Positions 25,872-35,442 of a stretch of DNA of 64,000 bases are shown one piece after another. Each line of letters begins with the position of its first letter. Within the stretch, counting starts at the first letter, position 1. A program made the position numbers and the translations under genes. Source of the stretch: Thiodiazotropha sp050291245 (lineage in GTDB: Bacteria > Pseudomonadota > Gammaproteobacteria > Chromatiales > Chromatiaceae); NCBI GenBank assembly GCA_050291245.1, contig JBNKJP010000016.1, positions 42,373 through 106,372 on the forward strand. The letters run 5' to 3'. Under the pieces are notes generated by a model, which saw only the letters and a program-made list of their open reading frames with translations, made no database searches and was not told where the DNA came from.

Positions 25872-28466
25872 TCAGGCCGCACTCACCTGCCGTACCTTGG
25901 AAAAGCTCAGTCCATTGGATTCCCGATCCACCTGGATGGTATCCCCAGGCCCGAAACGCCCTGACAGGATATCCTGGGCCAGCGGATTCTCCAGCTGCTG
26001 ACGAATCGCCCGCTTGAGCGGTCGCGCACCATAGACCGGGTCGAAACCGGCCTCGCCGAGCCGGTCGAGGGCCGCATCGGTGACCACCAGGGCCATCTCG
26101 TGATCCAACAGCCGTTTGTGCAGATAGCCCATCTGGATCTTGGCGATGGCTCGGATCTGATCACTGGCCAAGGGATGGAAGACCACGATCTCGTCCAGCC
26201 GATTGATGAACTCGGGCCGGAACTGCTGGCGTACGGTCTCCATCACCGCCTCTTTCATCTCCTGGTAACGCTCTTCTCCGGCTACCTCCTGGATGATCTG
26301 GGATCCCAGGTTCGAGGTCATGACAATCACCGTGTTACGGAAGTCCACGGTACGCCCCTGACCGTCGGTCAAGCGCCCGTCATCGAGCACCTGCAACAGT
26401 ACGTTGAACACATCGGGATGAGCCTTCTCCACTTCGTCCAGGAGCACCACGGAATAGGGCCGGCGACGCACCGCTTCGGTCAGATAACCCCCCTCCTCAT
26501 AACCCACATAGCCCGGAGGCGCACCGATCAGACGGGCCACGGAGTGCTTCTCCATAAACTCGGACATATCAATACGCACCATCGCCTCTTCCGTATCGAA
26601 GAGGAACTCCGCCAGAGCCTTGCACAACTCGGTCTTGCCCACACCGGTGGGACCGAGAAACAGAAAGGAGCCATTGGGCTGGTTGGGATCGGAGAGCCCG
26701 GCCCGGGAACGACGAATGGCATCGCTCACCGCTCGCACGCCCTCTTCCTGACCGATCACCCGCTTGCCGAGGGCCTCTTCCATACGCAGCAGTTTGTCCC
26801 GCTCACCTTCGAGCATCTTGGAGACCGGGATACCGGTCCATTTGGAAACCACCTGGGCGATCTCCTCCTCGGTAACCTTGTTACGCAGCAGCTTCATCTC
26901 CTGCATCTCCGCCTGGGTGGCCATGTCGAGCTGCTTTTCCAGTTCCGGGATGCGCCCGTACTGCAGTTCGGACATGCGCGCCAGATCACCGGCCCGGTGG
27001 GCGGTCTCCAGTTCCAGTCTTGCCCGTTCCAGGGATTCCTTGATGTGGGTGGTACCCTGCAGGGCCGCCTTTTCCGACTTCCAGATCTCATCCAGATCGG
27101 AGAACTCCCGCTCCAGGCGTTCGATCTGGGCCTCCAGGTCCGCGAGGCGTTTTTTCGAAGCCTCGTCCGACTCCTTATTCAGCGCCTCCCGTTCGATCTT
27201 CAACTGGATGAGGCGGCGTTCCAGACGGTCCATTTCTTCAGGCTTGGAGTCGATCTCCATGCGGATCTGGGAGGCGGCCTCGTCCACCAGATCGATGGCT
27301 TTGTCCGGCAGTTGGCGATCGGTGATATAGCGATGGGACAGGGTGGCGGCGGCAACGATGGCCGGATCGGTCACGTCCACTCCATGGTGGACCTCGTAGC
27401 GCTCTTTCAAACCACGCAGGATGGCAATGGTATCCTCCACGTTGGGTTCGGCCACCAATACCTTTTGAAAGCGCCGTTCGAGGGCCGCGTCCTTCTCCAG
27501 ATACTGACGGTACTCATCCAGGGTGGTGGCGCCCACACAGTGCAGCTCACCCCGGGCCAGGGCCGGCTTGAGCATGTTACCCGCATCCATGGCGCCTTCC
27601 GCCTTGCCGGCGCCCACCATGGTGTGCAACTCGTCGATGAAGAGGATGATCTGCCCCTCCTGCTTGGCCAGATCGTTGAGCACCGCCTTGAGGCGCTCTT
27701 CGAATTCACCGCGGAATTTGGCTCCGGCGATCAGAGCCCCCATATCGAGAGAGAGCAGACGTTTGCTCTTCAGGCCTTCGGGGACCTCGCCATTGATGAT
27801 CCGCTGGGCCAACCCCTCGACAATGGCGGTCTTACCCACGCCGGGTTCGCCGATCAGTACCGGGTTGTTCTTGGTGCGCCGTTGCAGCACCTGAATAGTC
27901 CGGCGGATCTCATCATCCCGGCCGATCACCGGGTCGAGTTTGCCCTGTTCGGCCCGCTCGGTCAGATCGATGGTGTATTTCTCCAGGGCCTGGCGTTGAT
28001 CCTCCGCATTGGGATCGTCGACCTTCTGTCCGCCGCGCAACTGTTCAACGGCCTTCTCCAAGGCCGACTTGTTAGCCCCGGCTTTACGCAGCAGGTCACC
28101 GAGTTCGCCCTTGTCCTCCACAGCGGCCAGTACGAACAACTCGCTGGAGATGTATTGGTCATTGCGCTGCTGAGCGAGTTTGTCTGTCTGGTTAAGCAAC
28201 CGGCCCAATTCATTGGAGATATGCAGATCACCGGCCGCGCCTTCCACACTGGAGAGACGGTCGATGGCCGCGTTCAGACCAGAACGCAGCTGGCTGACAT
28301 TGACGTCCGCCCGGGTGAGCAGATGACGTACACTGCCTCCGTCCTGGTCGAGCAGGGCGCTCATCAGGTGCAGGGGCTCGATGAACTGGTGATCGCGTCC
28401 TACGGCCAGACTTTGGGCATCCGCCAGGGCCATCTGAAACTTGCTGGTCAAACGATCCATTCGCAT
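25872..28466 (-). CDS. clpB: ATP-dependent disaggregase ClpB
   Basis: ClpB works with DnaK to rescue aggregated proteins. The 864-residue protein has the N-terminal Clp repeats (about 1-145), AAA-1 with Walker A GEPGVGKTAIVEGL, a long coiled-coil M domain (about 410-530), AAA-2 with Walker A GPTGVGKTELCKAL, and the C-terminal D2-small domain. The ATG at 28466 (MRMDRLTSKFQ) is chosen over a GTG three codons earlier. A sigma-32-type promoter lies just upstream. Confidence 0.97.
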   Translation of the reverse strand: MRMDRLTSKFQMALADAQSLAVGRDHQFIEPLHLMSALLDQDGGSVRHLLTRADVNVSQLRSGLNAAIDRLSSVEGAAGDLHISNELGRLLNQTDKLAQQRNDQYISSELFVLAAVEDKGELGDLLRKAGANKSALEKAVEQLRGGQKVDDPNAEDQRQALEKYTIDLTERAEQGKLDPVIGRDDEIRRTIQVLQRRTKNNPVLIGEPGVGKTAIVEGLAQRIINGEVPEGLKSKRLLSLDMGALIAGAKFRGEFEERLKAVLNDLAKQEGQIILFIDELHTMVGAGKAEGAMDAGNMLKPALARGELHCVGATTLDEYRQYLEKDAALERRFQKVLVAEPNVEDTIAILRGLKERYEVHHGVDVTDPAIVAAATLSHRYITDRQLPDKAIDLVDEAASQIRMEIDSKPEEMDRLERRLIQLKIEREALNKESDEASKKRLADLEAQIERLEREFSDLDEIWKSEKAALQGTTHIKESLERARLELETAHRAGDLARMSELQYGRIPELEKQLDMATQAEMQEMKLLRNKVTEEEIAQVVSKWTGIPVSKMLEGERDKLLRMEEALGKRVIGQEEGVRAVSDAIRRSRAGLSDPNQPNGSFLFLGPTGVGKTELCKALAEFLFDTEEAMVRIDMSEFMEKHSVARLIGAPPGYVGYEEGGYLTEAVRRRPYSVVLLDEVEKAHPDVFNVLLQVLDDGRLTDGQGRTVDFRNTVIVMTSNLGSQIIQEVAGEERYQEMKEAVMETVRQQFRPEFINRLDEIVVFHPLASDQIRAIAKIQMGYLHKRLLDHEMALVVTDAALDRLGEAGFDPVYGARPLKRAIRQQLENPLAQDILSGRFGPGDTIQVDRESNGLSFSKVRQVSAA

Positions 28467-28501
28467 GGGTATCACACTCCGAAATTCGTTGAATACCTAT
28501 C

Positions 28502-28530
28502 AAATGGGGGGGAATCGGGGCAATTTCAAG
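28502..28530 (-). promoter_or_regulatory. Heat-shock (sigma-32) promoter of clpB
   Basis: On the minus strand, CTTGAAA is followed after 14 bp by CCCCATTT, an almost ideal sigma-32 -35/-10 pair with the correct spacer. It is about 36 bp upstream of the clpB start codon. Confidence 0.88.
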
Positions 28531-28551
28531 TATCGTTTCTAGCCAGATCAT

Positions 28552-28574
28552 CGGATGTCGCTTCGCGACATCCG
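28552..28574. repeat. Short perfect palindrome upstream of clpB
   Basis: CGGATGTCGC and GCGACATCCG form a 10-bp perfect stem around a TTC loop. It has no T tract on either side, so it is not a classical terminator. It lies beside copy A of the composite repeat, between purE and clpB. Confidence 0.7.
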
Positions 28575-28611
28575 GGCTAGGTTGGACTGATACCCATGGC
28601 GCTGACTTCCC

Positions 28612-28722
28612 CTCGTTCCCGTGCTCTGCGTGGGAATGCAGACCTCGGGCAGGTGAACACATCAGGCTGGAGCAATGCCTCTTAGCTTGGGTATGCATTC
28701 CCACGCGGAGCGTGGAAACGAT
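28612..28722. repeat. Composite dispersed repeat, copy A (about 110 bp)
   Basis: Two hairpin-forming ends (CGTTCCCGTGCTCTGCGTGG and GCATTCCCACGCGGAGCGTG) face each other around a variable middle of about 55 bp. Related copies are at 39982-40089, 43315-43426 and 43491-43602. The layout is like paired REP sequences. It lies between purE and clpB. Confidence 0.8.
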
Positions 28723-28731
28723 GAACTCAAG

Positions 28732-29232
28732 TCAATTCAAGGTGCCCTGCTCCATCGCCTCGACCTTGGACATCACCATAGCCTCCAGACCCTGCTTGTA
28801 ATCCTTGATCCGCTGACGAATCGCAGCATCGGCAACACTGAGTATCTGGGCCGCCAACAACCCCGCGTTCTTGGCGCCGTTGATCGCTACCGTGGCGACC
28901 GGCACCCCGGGGGGCATCTGGACAATGGAGAGCAGGGAGTCCTCCCCGCTCAGGGCGGAGGACTTGACCGGCACGCCGACCACCGGCAGCGGAGTAATGG
29001 CCGCCACCATTCCGGGCAGGTGCGCGGCGCCGCCGGCCCCTGCGATCACCACCTGCAGCCCACGGGTCTCCGCGCTTTGCGCATACTCGTAGAGCCGCGC
29101 CGGGGTCCGGTGGGCGGAGACGATGGTCATCTCGTAGGCAATCTCAAGCTCATCAAGCATCTTGGCAGCCTCGCGCATGACCGGCAGGTCGGAGTCGCTG
29201 CCCATGATGATGCCTATCACGGGAGTGTTCAT
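28732..29232 (-). CDS. purE: N5-carboxyaminoimidazole ribonucleotide mutase
   Basis: It converts N5-CAIR to CAIR in purine synthesis. The 166-residue protein shows the class I PurE features: GIIMGSDSDLPVM at the N terminus, the SAHRTP motif with the catalytic His, and AGAGGAAHLPGM. It overlaps purK by 4 bp (ATGA). Confidence 0.96.
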   Translation of the reverse strand: MNTPVIGIIMGSDSDLPVMREAAKMLDELEIAYEMTIVSAHRTPARLYEYAQSAETRGLQVVIAGAGGAAHLPGMVAAITPLPVVGVPVKSSALSGEDSLLSIVQMPPGVPVATVAINGAKNAGLLAAQILSVADAAIRQRIKDYKQGLEAMVMSKVEAMEQGTLN

Positions 29233-30386
29233 GGGTGCTGTTCCCCTCTGATATGAATCAAATCGCGCACCTGCTCGGCTTTACGGCGGGCCGTCTCCAG
29301 GTCGGAATCGACCACTGTGACATGGCCCATTTTGCGGAATGGTTTGACCTCCGCCTTGCCATAGAGGTGAAGACAGACCCCCGGAATCCGCAATGCGGCG
29401 GACATGCCATCGATGACCGGACGGCCGTTTGCATCCGCATCCCCCAGCAGGTTGATCATGGCGGCGGGGGTCAGCAACGCGGTGGAACCCAGGGGCAGAT
29501 CGAGGATCGCCCGAAGGTGTTGCTCAAACTGGTCCGTAACGCAGGCCTCGATGGTGTGGTGCCCGGAATTGTGGGTGCGGGGCGCGATCTCGTTGACCAA
29601 CAGCTCACCGTCCCGGGTGAGGAACATCTCGACCCCGAACACCCCGACCCCCTCCAGGGCCTGGATGGTGCGCACCGCCAGCGCCTCCGCCTGCCGTGAA
29701 ACGGTCTCGTCCACCCGGGCGGGACTCAGCAGCAGATCAAGCACGTTCTCACCGGCGCGGAAACACATCTCCACCGTGGGATAGGCGACACACTCTCCAT
29801 CCGCGTTACGCGCGACCATGACCGCCAGCTCGTGGGTGGCGTCGACAAAACCTTCCACCAGGGAGGGCACGGGCAGATGACCGGCAAAGTCCCCGACCTC
29901 CCGCATGATTGAAACACCCCGACCGTCATAACCGCCCCTACGGGCCTTCTGCACCAAGGGAAAGCCGAACGCCGCGAAGGCCTCCAGATCCACTTCCGGC
30001 ATGGAGACGAAATCGGAAGTTGGAATCCCCGCATCCCGAAGAAACACCTTCTGGGTCAGCTTGTCCTGCAGGATCGCCAACACCCGGGGCGCGGGATGGA
30101 TGGGATGGCCCTCTTTTTCCAACTGCTGCAGGGTCTCGGTATCGACGTTTTCCAGCTCATAAGTCAGCACGTCACAGGATTCCGCAAGCTCCCGCAGTTT
30201 CGCCGGATCGTGATAGCCGCCGATGATCTGGTGGCCGGCAACCTGACCGGCCGGAGAGCCGGGAAAGGGGTCGAGCACCACACAGGTGCAGCCGAGACGC
30301 TTGGCCGCCTTGACCATCATCCGCCCCAGTTGTCCCCCGCCAATGACCCCGATGCGGGCGACGGGAAAGGGAAAGCTGTCCTTCAT
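29229..30386 (-). CDS. purK: N5-carboxyaminoimidazole ribonucleotide synthase
   Basis: It makes N5-CAIR from AIR, ATP and bicarbonate. The 385-residue ATP-grasp enzyme begins with IGVIGGGQLGRMM, has the ATP-grasp core (KARRGGYDGRGV, about 150-165) and the metal-binding EIAPRTHNSGHHTIEA motif. It forms the purK-purE pair and lies 9 bp after a small lipoprotein gene. Confidence 0.96.
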   Translation of the reverse strand: MKDSFPFPVARIGVIGGGQLGRMMVKAAKRLGCTCVVLDPFPGSPAGQVAGHQIIGGYHDPAKLRELAESCDVLTYELENVDTETLQQLEKEGHPIHPAPRVLAILQDKLTQKVFLRDAGIPTSDFVSMPEVDLEAFAAFGFPLVQKARRGGYDGRGVSIMREVGDFAGHLPVPSLVEGFVDATHELAVMVARNADGECVAYPTVEMCFRAGENVLDLLLSPARVDETVSRQAEALAVRTIQALEGVGVFGVEMFLTRDGELLVNEIAPRTHNSGHHTIEACVTDQFEQHLRAILDLPLGSTALLTPAAMINLLGDADANGRPVIDGMSAALRIPGVCLHLYGKAEVKPFRKMGHVTVVDSDLETARRKAEQVRDLIHIRGEQHP

Positions 30387-30395
30387 CGTTTCTTG

Positions 30396-30824
30396 TTACT
30401 CTTTCAGTTTCCAGATTCGATAGTAGACCTGTCCGTTGGCGGGATCGCGTACCAACCATCGGCCATTGTCGAAGTCGAATCGGGGATCGGTGTATTTCAA
30501 ACAGGACAGACGATAGGGATCCTGCTCAAGACCCGGATCGCCGGTAACCTCGTAGAACCACGCCACCGGTTCACCGCACGCCACATCCTGGTAATCGGAC
30601 TCGTTACGCACGCGCAACCCGTTATACCCGGGCTGCAGTTTCAACCAGGCGCTGAATCCGCGCACCATGGTACCCCCATCGGCGAGAAGTTCCACCTCGG
30701 CGCGCGGGGTCTCAAATCCGTCCTCATAGATCAGCTCCGGGTCCGTCGCGGTAGGGTCGCCGCCACTGCAACCGACCAGCAGGGCAACCAGCGACGTCCC
30801 GGTGAGAAATCGCTCAGTCCGCAT
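30396..30824 (-). CDS. Putative lipoprotein of unknown function between ilvD and purK
   Basis: The 142-residue product has a lipoprotein signal peptide (MRTERFLTGTSLVALLVGC) with the cysteine at about residue 19-20. The mature part is acidic and aromatic (ELIYEDGFETP, AWFYEVTGD, YYRIWKLKE) and has two further cysteines. No family is recognised. The ATG at 30824 overlaps the end of ilvD by 11 bp, suggesting coupling; the frame is open to 30887, but that extension lacks a signal. Confidence 0.75.
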   Translation of the reverse strand: MRTERFLTGTSLVALLVGCSGGDPTATDPELIYEDGFETPRAEVELLADGGTMVRGFSAWLKLQPGYNGLRVRNESDYQDVACGEPVAWFYEVTGDPGLEQDPYRLSCLKYTDPRFDFDNGRWLVRDPANGQVYYRIWKLKE

Positions 30825-32676
30825 TTTTCTGCAATTGGGAAAGATCCCGCACCGCACCCCGGGCCGCGGAGGTGGTGAGGGCCGCATAGGCCTGCAGGGC
30901 CTGGGAGACCACCCGATCCCGATTCACCGGCTTCCAGGCTTGAACGCCTCTCTCCCCCATGCGCGCCCGGCGCTGTTGCAGTTCCTCGTCACTGATCGCC
31001 ACCTGGAGGGTCCGCTCCGGGATATCGATCTCGATCCGATCCCCCTCTTCCACCAGCCCGATGTTGCCCCCTTCGGCAGCCTCCGGTGAGCAGTGGCCGA
31101 TGGACAGACCGGAGGTCCCTCCGGAAAAGCGTCCGTCGGTGATCAGCGCGCAGGCCTTGCCCAGGCCCTTCGATTTGAGATAGCTGGTGGGATAGAGCAT
31201 CTCCTGCATACCCGGTCCTCCCTTGGGCCCCTCGTAGCGGATGAGCACCACGTCACCGGCCTGAATCCGATCACCGAGAATCGCCTCAACAGCCGCCTCC
31301 TGACTCTCGAAGATCCGCGCCGGACCGGAAAATTTCAGGATCGATGCATCCACACCGGCGGTTTTTACGATACAACCCTGTTCGGCCAGGTTGCCGAAGA
31401 GTACCGCTAACCCGCCATCCTTCGAATAGGCGTGTTCGATATTACGGATACAACCGTTTTCCCGGTCAAGATCGAGATAAGGCCAGCGGGCGTCCTGGCT
31501 GAAGGCGACCTGGGTGGGAATACCGCCGGGCCCGGCCAGAAAACGGTTGCAGGCATCCTCATCCCGGGTACGGATCACATCCCACTGCTCCAGGGCCTCA
31601 CCCAGAGTGGCACTGTGCACCGTCGGCACATCCCGATGGATCAGTCCGCCCCGGTCGAGCTCACCCAGGATACCGATCACCCCGCCGGCCCGGTGCACAT
31701 CCTCCATGTGATACTTCTGGGTTGCCGGCGCCACCTTGCAAAGATTGGGCACCCGGCGGCTGAGCCGATCGATGTCGGCCATGCCGAAATCGACTTGCCC
31801 CTCCTGTGCTGCGGCCAGCAGGTGCAGCACCGTGTTGGTGGAGCCTCCCATGGCGATGTCCAGACTCATGGCGTTCTCGAAGGCCTCAAAGGTGGCGATG
31901 CTTCGGGGCAGCGCCCGGGCATCCTCCTGCTCGTACCAACGACGCGCCAACGCCACCACCCGTTGCCCGGCCTCTTTAAACAGCTGCTCCCGATCCGCAT
32001 GGGTCGCCAGCAGGGAGCCGTTGCCCGGCAGCGACAGCCCCAGGGCCTCGGTCAGGCAGTTCATGGAGTTGGCGGTAAACATGCCGGAGCAGGAACCGCA
32101 GGTGGGGCAGGCGGAGCGTTCGATCTGCGCCACGTCCGCATCGCTCTCGTCGGGATTGGCCGCGGAGATCATGGCGTCGATGAGATCGAGTTTCAGATCA
32201 CCCTTGCCCGCCAGTTTTACCTTACCCGCCTCCATCGGCCCGCCGGAAACGAACACGGTGGGGATATTCAGGCGCAGCGCCGCCATCAGCATGCCGGGGG
32301 TGATCTTGTCGCAGTTGGAGATGCACACCAGGGCGTCCGCGCAGTGGGCATTGACCATGTACTCCACCGAGTCGGCGATGATGTCCCGGGAAGGCAGGGA
32401 GTAGAGCATCCCTCCATGGCCCATGGCGATGCCGTCGTCCACCGCGATGGTGTTGAACTCCTTGGCCACCCCGCCGGCCGCCTCGATTTCACGGGCCACC
32501 AGTTGTCCCAGCTCCTTGAGGTGGACATGCCCGGGCACGAACTGGGTGAAGGAGTTGGCGATGGCGATGATCGGTTTGTCAAAATCGCCGTCGGTCATTC
32601 CGGTGGCCCGCCAGAGGGCACGTGCGCCCGCCATGTTGCGGCCGTGGGTCGTGGTGCGAGAGCGGTACTGGGGCAT
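30814..32676 (-). CDS. ilvD: Dihydroxy-acid dehydratase
   Basis: It makes the 2-keto acids of isoleucine and valine synthesis. The 620-residue Fe-S enzyme has the cluster cysteines in CISNCDKITPG and ACPTCGSCSGMFTANSMN and the substrate-binding GGSTNTVLHLLA. Length and motifs match the family. It is the first gene of an ilvD-lipoprotein-purK-purE row of overlapping or closely spaced genes. Confidence 0.97.
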   Translation of the reverse strand: MPQYRSRTTTHGRNMAGARALWRATGMTDGDFDKPIIAIANSFTQFVPGHVHLKELGQLVAREIEAAGGVAKEFNTIAVDDGIAMGHGGMLYSLPSRDIIADSVEYMVNAHCADALVCISNCDKITPGMLMAALRLNIPTVFVSGGPMEAGKVKLAGKGDLKLDLIDAMISAANPDESDADVAQIERSACPTCGSCSGMFTANSMNCLTEALGLSLPGNGSLLATHADREQLFKEAGQRVVALARRWYEQEDARALPRSIATFEAFENAMSLDIAMGGSTNTVLHLLAAAQEGQVDFGMADIDRLSRRVPNLCKVAPATQKYHMEDVHRAGGVIGILGELDRGGLIHRDVPTVHSATLGEALEQWDVIRTRDEDACNRFLAGPGGIPTQVAFSQDARWPYLDLDRENGCIRNIEHAYSKDGGLAVLFGNLAEQGCIVKTAGVDASILKFSGPARIFESQEAAVEAILGDRIQAGDVVLIRYEGPKGGPGMQEMLYPTSYLKSKGLGKACALITDGRFSGGTSGLSIGHCSPEAAEGGNIGLVEEGDRIEIDIPERTLQVAISDEELQQRRARMGERGVQAWKPVNRDRVVSQALQAYAALTTSAARGAVRDLSQLQKNAD

Positions 32677-32766
32677 CGTTGACTCCGATCTATGGAAACA
32701 AACAGGACCGTCTATTATGCAATGATTCCCGGGCGGTGAACAAACCCGATACCCGGTTACTGAAGG

Positions 32767-35442
32767 TCAGTTGGGGTCCGGCAGCTCCAGGACGAAACGC
32801 GCGCCCCCGGTGTGTCCATGATCCACGAAGACCCGACCCCGGTGTTTCTCCGCCACAACCCGAACAAAGCTCAGCCCCAGTCCTACGCCACGGAATTCGC
32901 GCGCGACCGGGGAGGCATGCTGTACGAAGGGCTGAAAGATCTCCCCCATCAAATCCTCCGGGAGGCCCGGCCCCTGGTCCGAGACTTCGCAGACGAGCCG
33001 TTTATCCCGGCGCAGTACCTTGAGTGTCACCTGACCATCGGCGGGTGAAAACTTCACCGCATTCTCCAGCAGATTGAACAACGCCCGCTCCAGCAGGGCC
33101 GGATCCCCCTGCAACCAGAGCTCTTCCTCCTCGAATTCGCCGGTTACCGTCACCGAGGCCGATTTCGCCTGGATATAGATCTCGTCCATGGCATTGCAGG
33201 CGACACTGATCAGATCAAGATCCTGAAACGACTCCACGGCCACCGCCTCGGCCCGAGCCAGACGGAGGAAATCATCGGCCAGCTTCAGGGAGCGCCGGGC
33301 CAGGGGCTCGATCTGCTCCGCCAGGGCCTCTGCGCTTCCCTGGCGCCGTTGCGGAGACTGGGTCAACGAGAGCAGCGAGGTGATCGGCGATCGAATGTCG
33401 TGGGAGAGGAAGTTCAGCATCTTCGCCCGGGTTCGTTCCGTGCGTTTCAAGGTCAGGATATTGGAAAGATTCACGATCATTCCATGGAACTCGGCCTGCT
33501 TGCCCATGAGGGGTTTCAACTGCACGAACAGTTCCGTGTCCGGCTGTCGTACCGCCTCGAAGCGCATCGCCTGCCCCTCCAGCATGACCCGTCGGAAGGC
33601 CTCGTCCCAGGTCCCGCCACCACCGATCTCCAACACCCGGAGTAACTCGTAGGCATCCCGGCCCAGCAGCTCCACCCCCTCAAGGTGCCCGAGATAGAGG
33701 GCGCTGTGGGGATTCGACATCACCACCTGACCGTGGCTGTTGATCACCATCAATCCGTCATCCATCTGTCCCACAGCGGTCTGAATCAGATTACGGAAGC
33801 CTTGCATCCTGAGCGTCGTCTCCCGCAGCTGGGCGATCCGCAACTCGACCCGTTCCAGTACCCCGCCTTCCCGCTGTCGGGGCAGTTGCGAGAACTGATT
33901 GGCGAAATCGCTCAACAGGCGCAACCCATCCCCCTCGGGCACCCGGTTTCTCGGCCAGACCAATCCCAGCTGCCAGACGCTGTCAGGACGCTGGATGAGG
34001 GTCCAGGTTTCCGCCCCTGAACGGCTCCAAGCGCCCGCCTTGAGGTGAGACAGAGGCGTCCCCAGGGATGCCCCGTCCTGCATCAGCCGGCTGCCTTTCC
34101 GCGCATCGAAGACCACCCAACCCTGCAACGGCAGCAATCGGGAGATAAACCCCATCGCCGAGGTCAGATCCGGGGCCGGCGGATGAACCGGCATCAAAAA
34201 CTGCTCACGCTGCAATCGTTCAAGTTGTTCATTAAGGTAGCGTACCGCCTGGTCGAGACGCCACCAGCTCCAGATCGGATAACTCAATGTCAGCCCCAAA
34301 AGGCCGGAGGCCGGAGGCAACCAGACCCCAAATCCCCTGAGCAGTATCCCGGAGGCGACCACGAAAAGCGTCAACACCAGCACGGATACCAGGGGTGCGG
34401 CACGGGTGGGAAAGAAGGGATAGAGCAGAAACGGCAGCAGCACGATCAAGGCGTTCACCAGCATCCGAGTCGGCGTGCCGACCGGCGTCACCACCGCCCC
34501 CCGGCGCAGGCTGTCGAGGATGTTCGCATTGATCTCCACTCCGGGCATGGGCACACCGTAACCTGACAAGGGTGTGGGCAGTGCGTCACCGATTCCGGTA
34601 GCCGTTACACCGACCATGACGATCCGGTTACGAAAGACATCGGGCTCGATCTCCCCCGCCGCCACCTGACTGAAACTGAACCGGGGATAGTGACCGGCAG
34701 GCCCGGTATAGGGAATCAGGCGGTGGGAGTGACGGCTGATCCGCTGTACATCGGGGGAAGGTCCGGATGGAGACCCAGGCAGCACTGGGTAGTGATCGGG
34801 CTCCAGGCCATGCAACACACTGAGCGCGAGGTGGGGCCAAAAGGTTTCACCCAGCCCCTCGTACAAAAACACCCCACGGGCTATGCCGTCCGCGTCCAGA
34901 TCGATGTGAACATGGCCCACTCCGGCGGCCACCTTCACCAGCTCCGGGATGGGGAGGGTTTCAACCAGCATGCCATCCTGGCGGCGCTGTTCGAGAATTA
35001 CCGGAAAATAGACCCGCTCACTGGCGGCCACGGACTGAATCAGCCGCCGATCCGCCTCGGGATTGTTCACATCGGGTTCGGCCAACAGGATATCGAAGAC
35101 AATGGCCCGGGCTCCGGCCCGGGTGAGCCGGTCGATCAGCTGCGCATGCCAGGATCTCGGCCAGGGCCAGCGACCGATGTCATCCAGGCTCTTCTCGTCT
35201 ACCGCAACAAGGACAATGTCATCCGACGCGGGTCGGGTCATCCAGCCCATCTGCAGATCGTAAAGCAACAGGTCCCAGCGCCAGAGCCAGCCGCTGGCCG
35301 CCATGAAGCCGGTAAACACCAACAACACCAGCGCGGTTCTCAGGGATTCCGTGAAACCGCCGACCCGGGGCTCTTTTGGGAGAACGTGATACCAGGAGAA
35401 GCCACCCATCATCGGGATTCGAAGCCGGGGCTTGTTCACCAC
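32767..35442 (-). CDS. CHASE2-domain sensor histidine kinase
   Basis: The 891-residue membrane kinase begins with a transmembrane helix (about 33-50), a periplasmic CHASE2 domain (about 60-320, DDIVLVAVDEKSLDDIGRWPWPR) and three closely spaced helices (about 330-395). A cytoplasmic GAF/PAS-like region (about 420-660) precedes HisKA with His681 in FLSHDIRSPITSLLS and the ATPase domain (SDQGPGLP, GVGLGLSFVRVV). The start is uncertain: GTG 35442 or 35439, or ATG 35412/35409. It overlaps the FecR/LysM gene, and a response regulator gene lies upstream of both. Confidence 0.92.
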   Translation of the reverse strand: MVNKPRLRIPMMGGFSWYHVLPKEPRVGGFTESLRTALVLLVFTGFMAASGWLWRWDLLLYDLQMGWMTRPASDDIVLVAVDEKSLDDIGRWPWPRSWHAQLIDRLTRAGARAIVFDILLAEPDVNNPEADRRLIQSVAASERVYFPVILEQRRQDGMLVETLPIPELVKVAAGVGHVHIDLDADGIARGVFLYEGLGETFWPHLALSVLHGLEPDHYPVLPGSPSGPSPDVQRISRHSHRLIPYTGPAGHYPRFSFSQVAAGEIEPDVFRNRIVMVGVTATGIGDALPTPLSGYGVPMPGVEINANILDSLRRGAVVTPVGTPTRMLVNALIVLLPFLLYPFFPTRAAPLVSVLVLTLFVVASGILLRGFGVWLPPASGLLGLTLSYPIWSWWRLDQAVRYLNEQLERLQREQFLMPVHPPAPDLTSAMGFISRLLPLQGWVVFDARKGSRLMQDGASLGTPLSHLKAGAWSRSGAETWTLIQRPDSVWQLGLVWPRNRVPEGDGLRLLSDFANQFSQLPRQREGGVLERVELRIAQLRETTLRMQGFRNLIQTAVGQMDDGLMVINSHGQVVMSNPHSALYLGHLEGVELLGRDAYELLRVLEIGGGGTWDEAFRRVMLEGQAMRFEAVRQPDTELFVQLKPLMGKQAEFHGMIVNLSNILTLKRTERTRAKMLNFLSHDIRSPITSLLSLTQSPQRRQGSAEALAEQIEPLARRSLKLADDFLRLARAEAVAVESFQDLDLISVACNAMDEIYIQAKSASVTVTGEFEEEELWLQGDPALLERALFNLLENAVKFSPADGQVTLKVLRRDKRLVCEVSDQGPGLPEDLMGEIFQPFVQHASPVAREFRGVGLGLSFVRVVAEKHRGRVFVDHGHTGGARFVLELPDPN

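Noticed and set aside
26100..28580. A very long open frame (826 codons) on the plus strand.
   Set aside because: It is fully antisense to clpB, has no recognisable domain, and arises from clpB codon bias.
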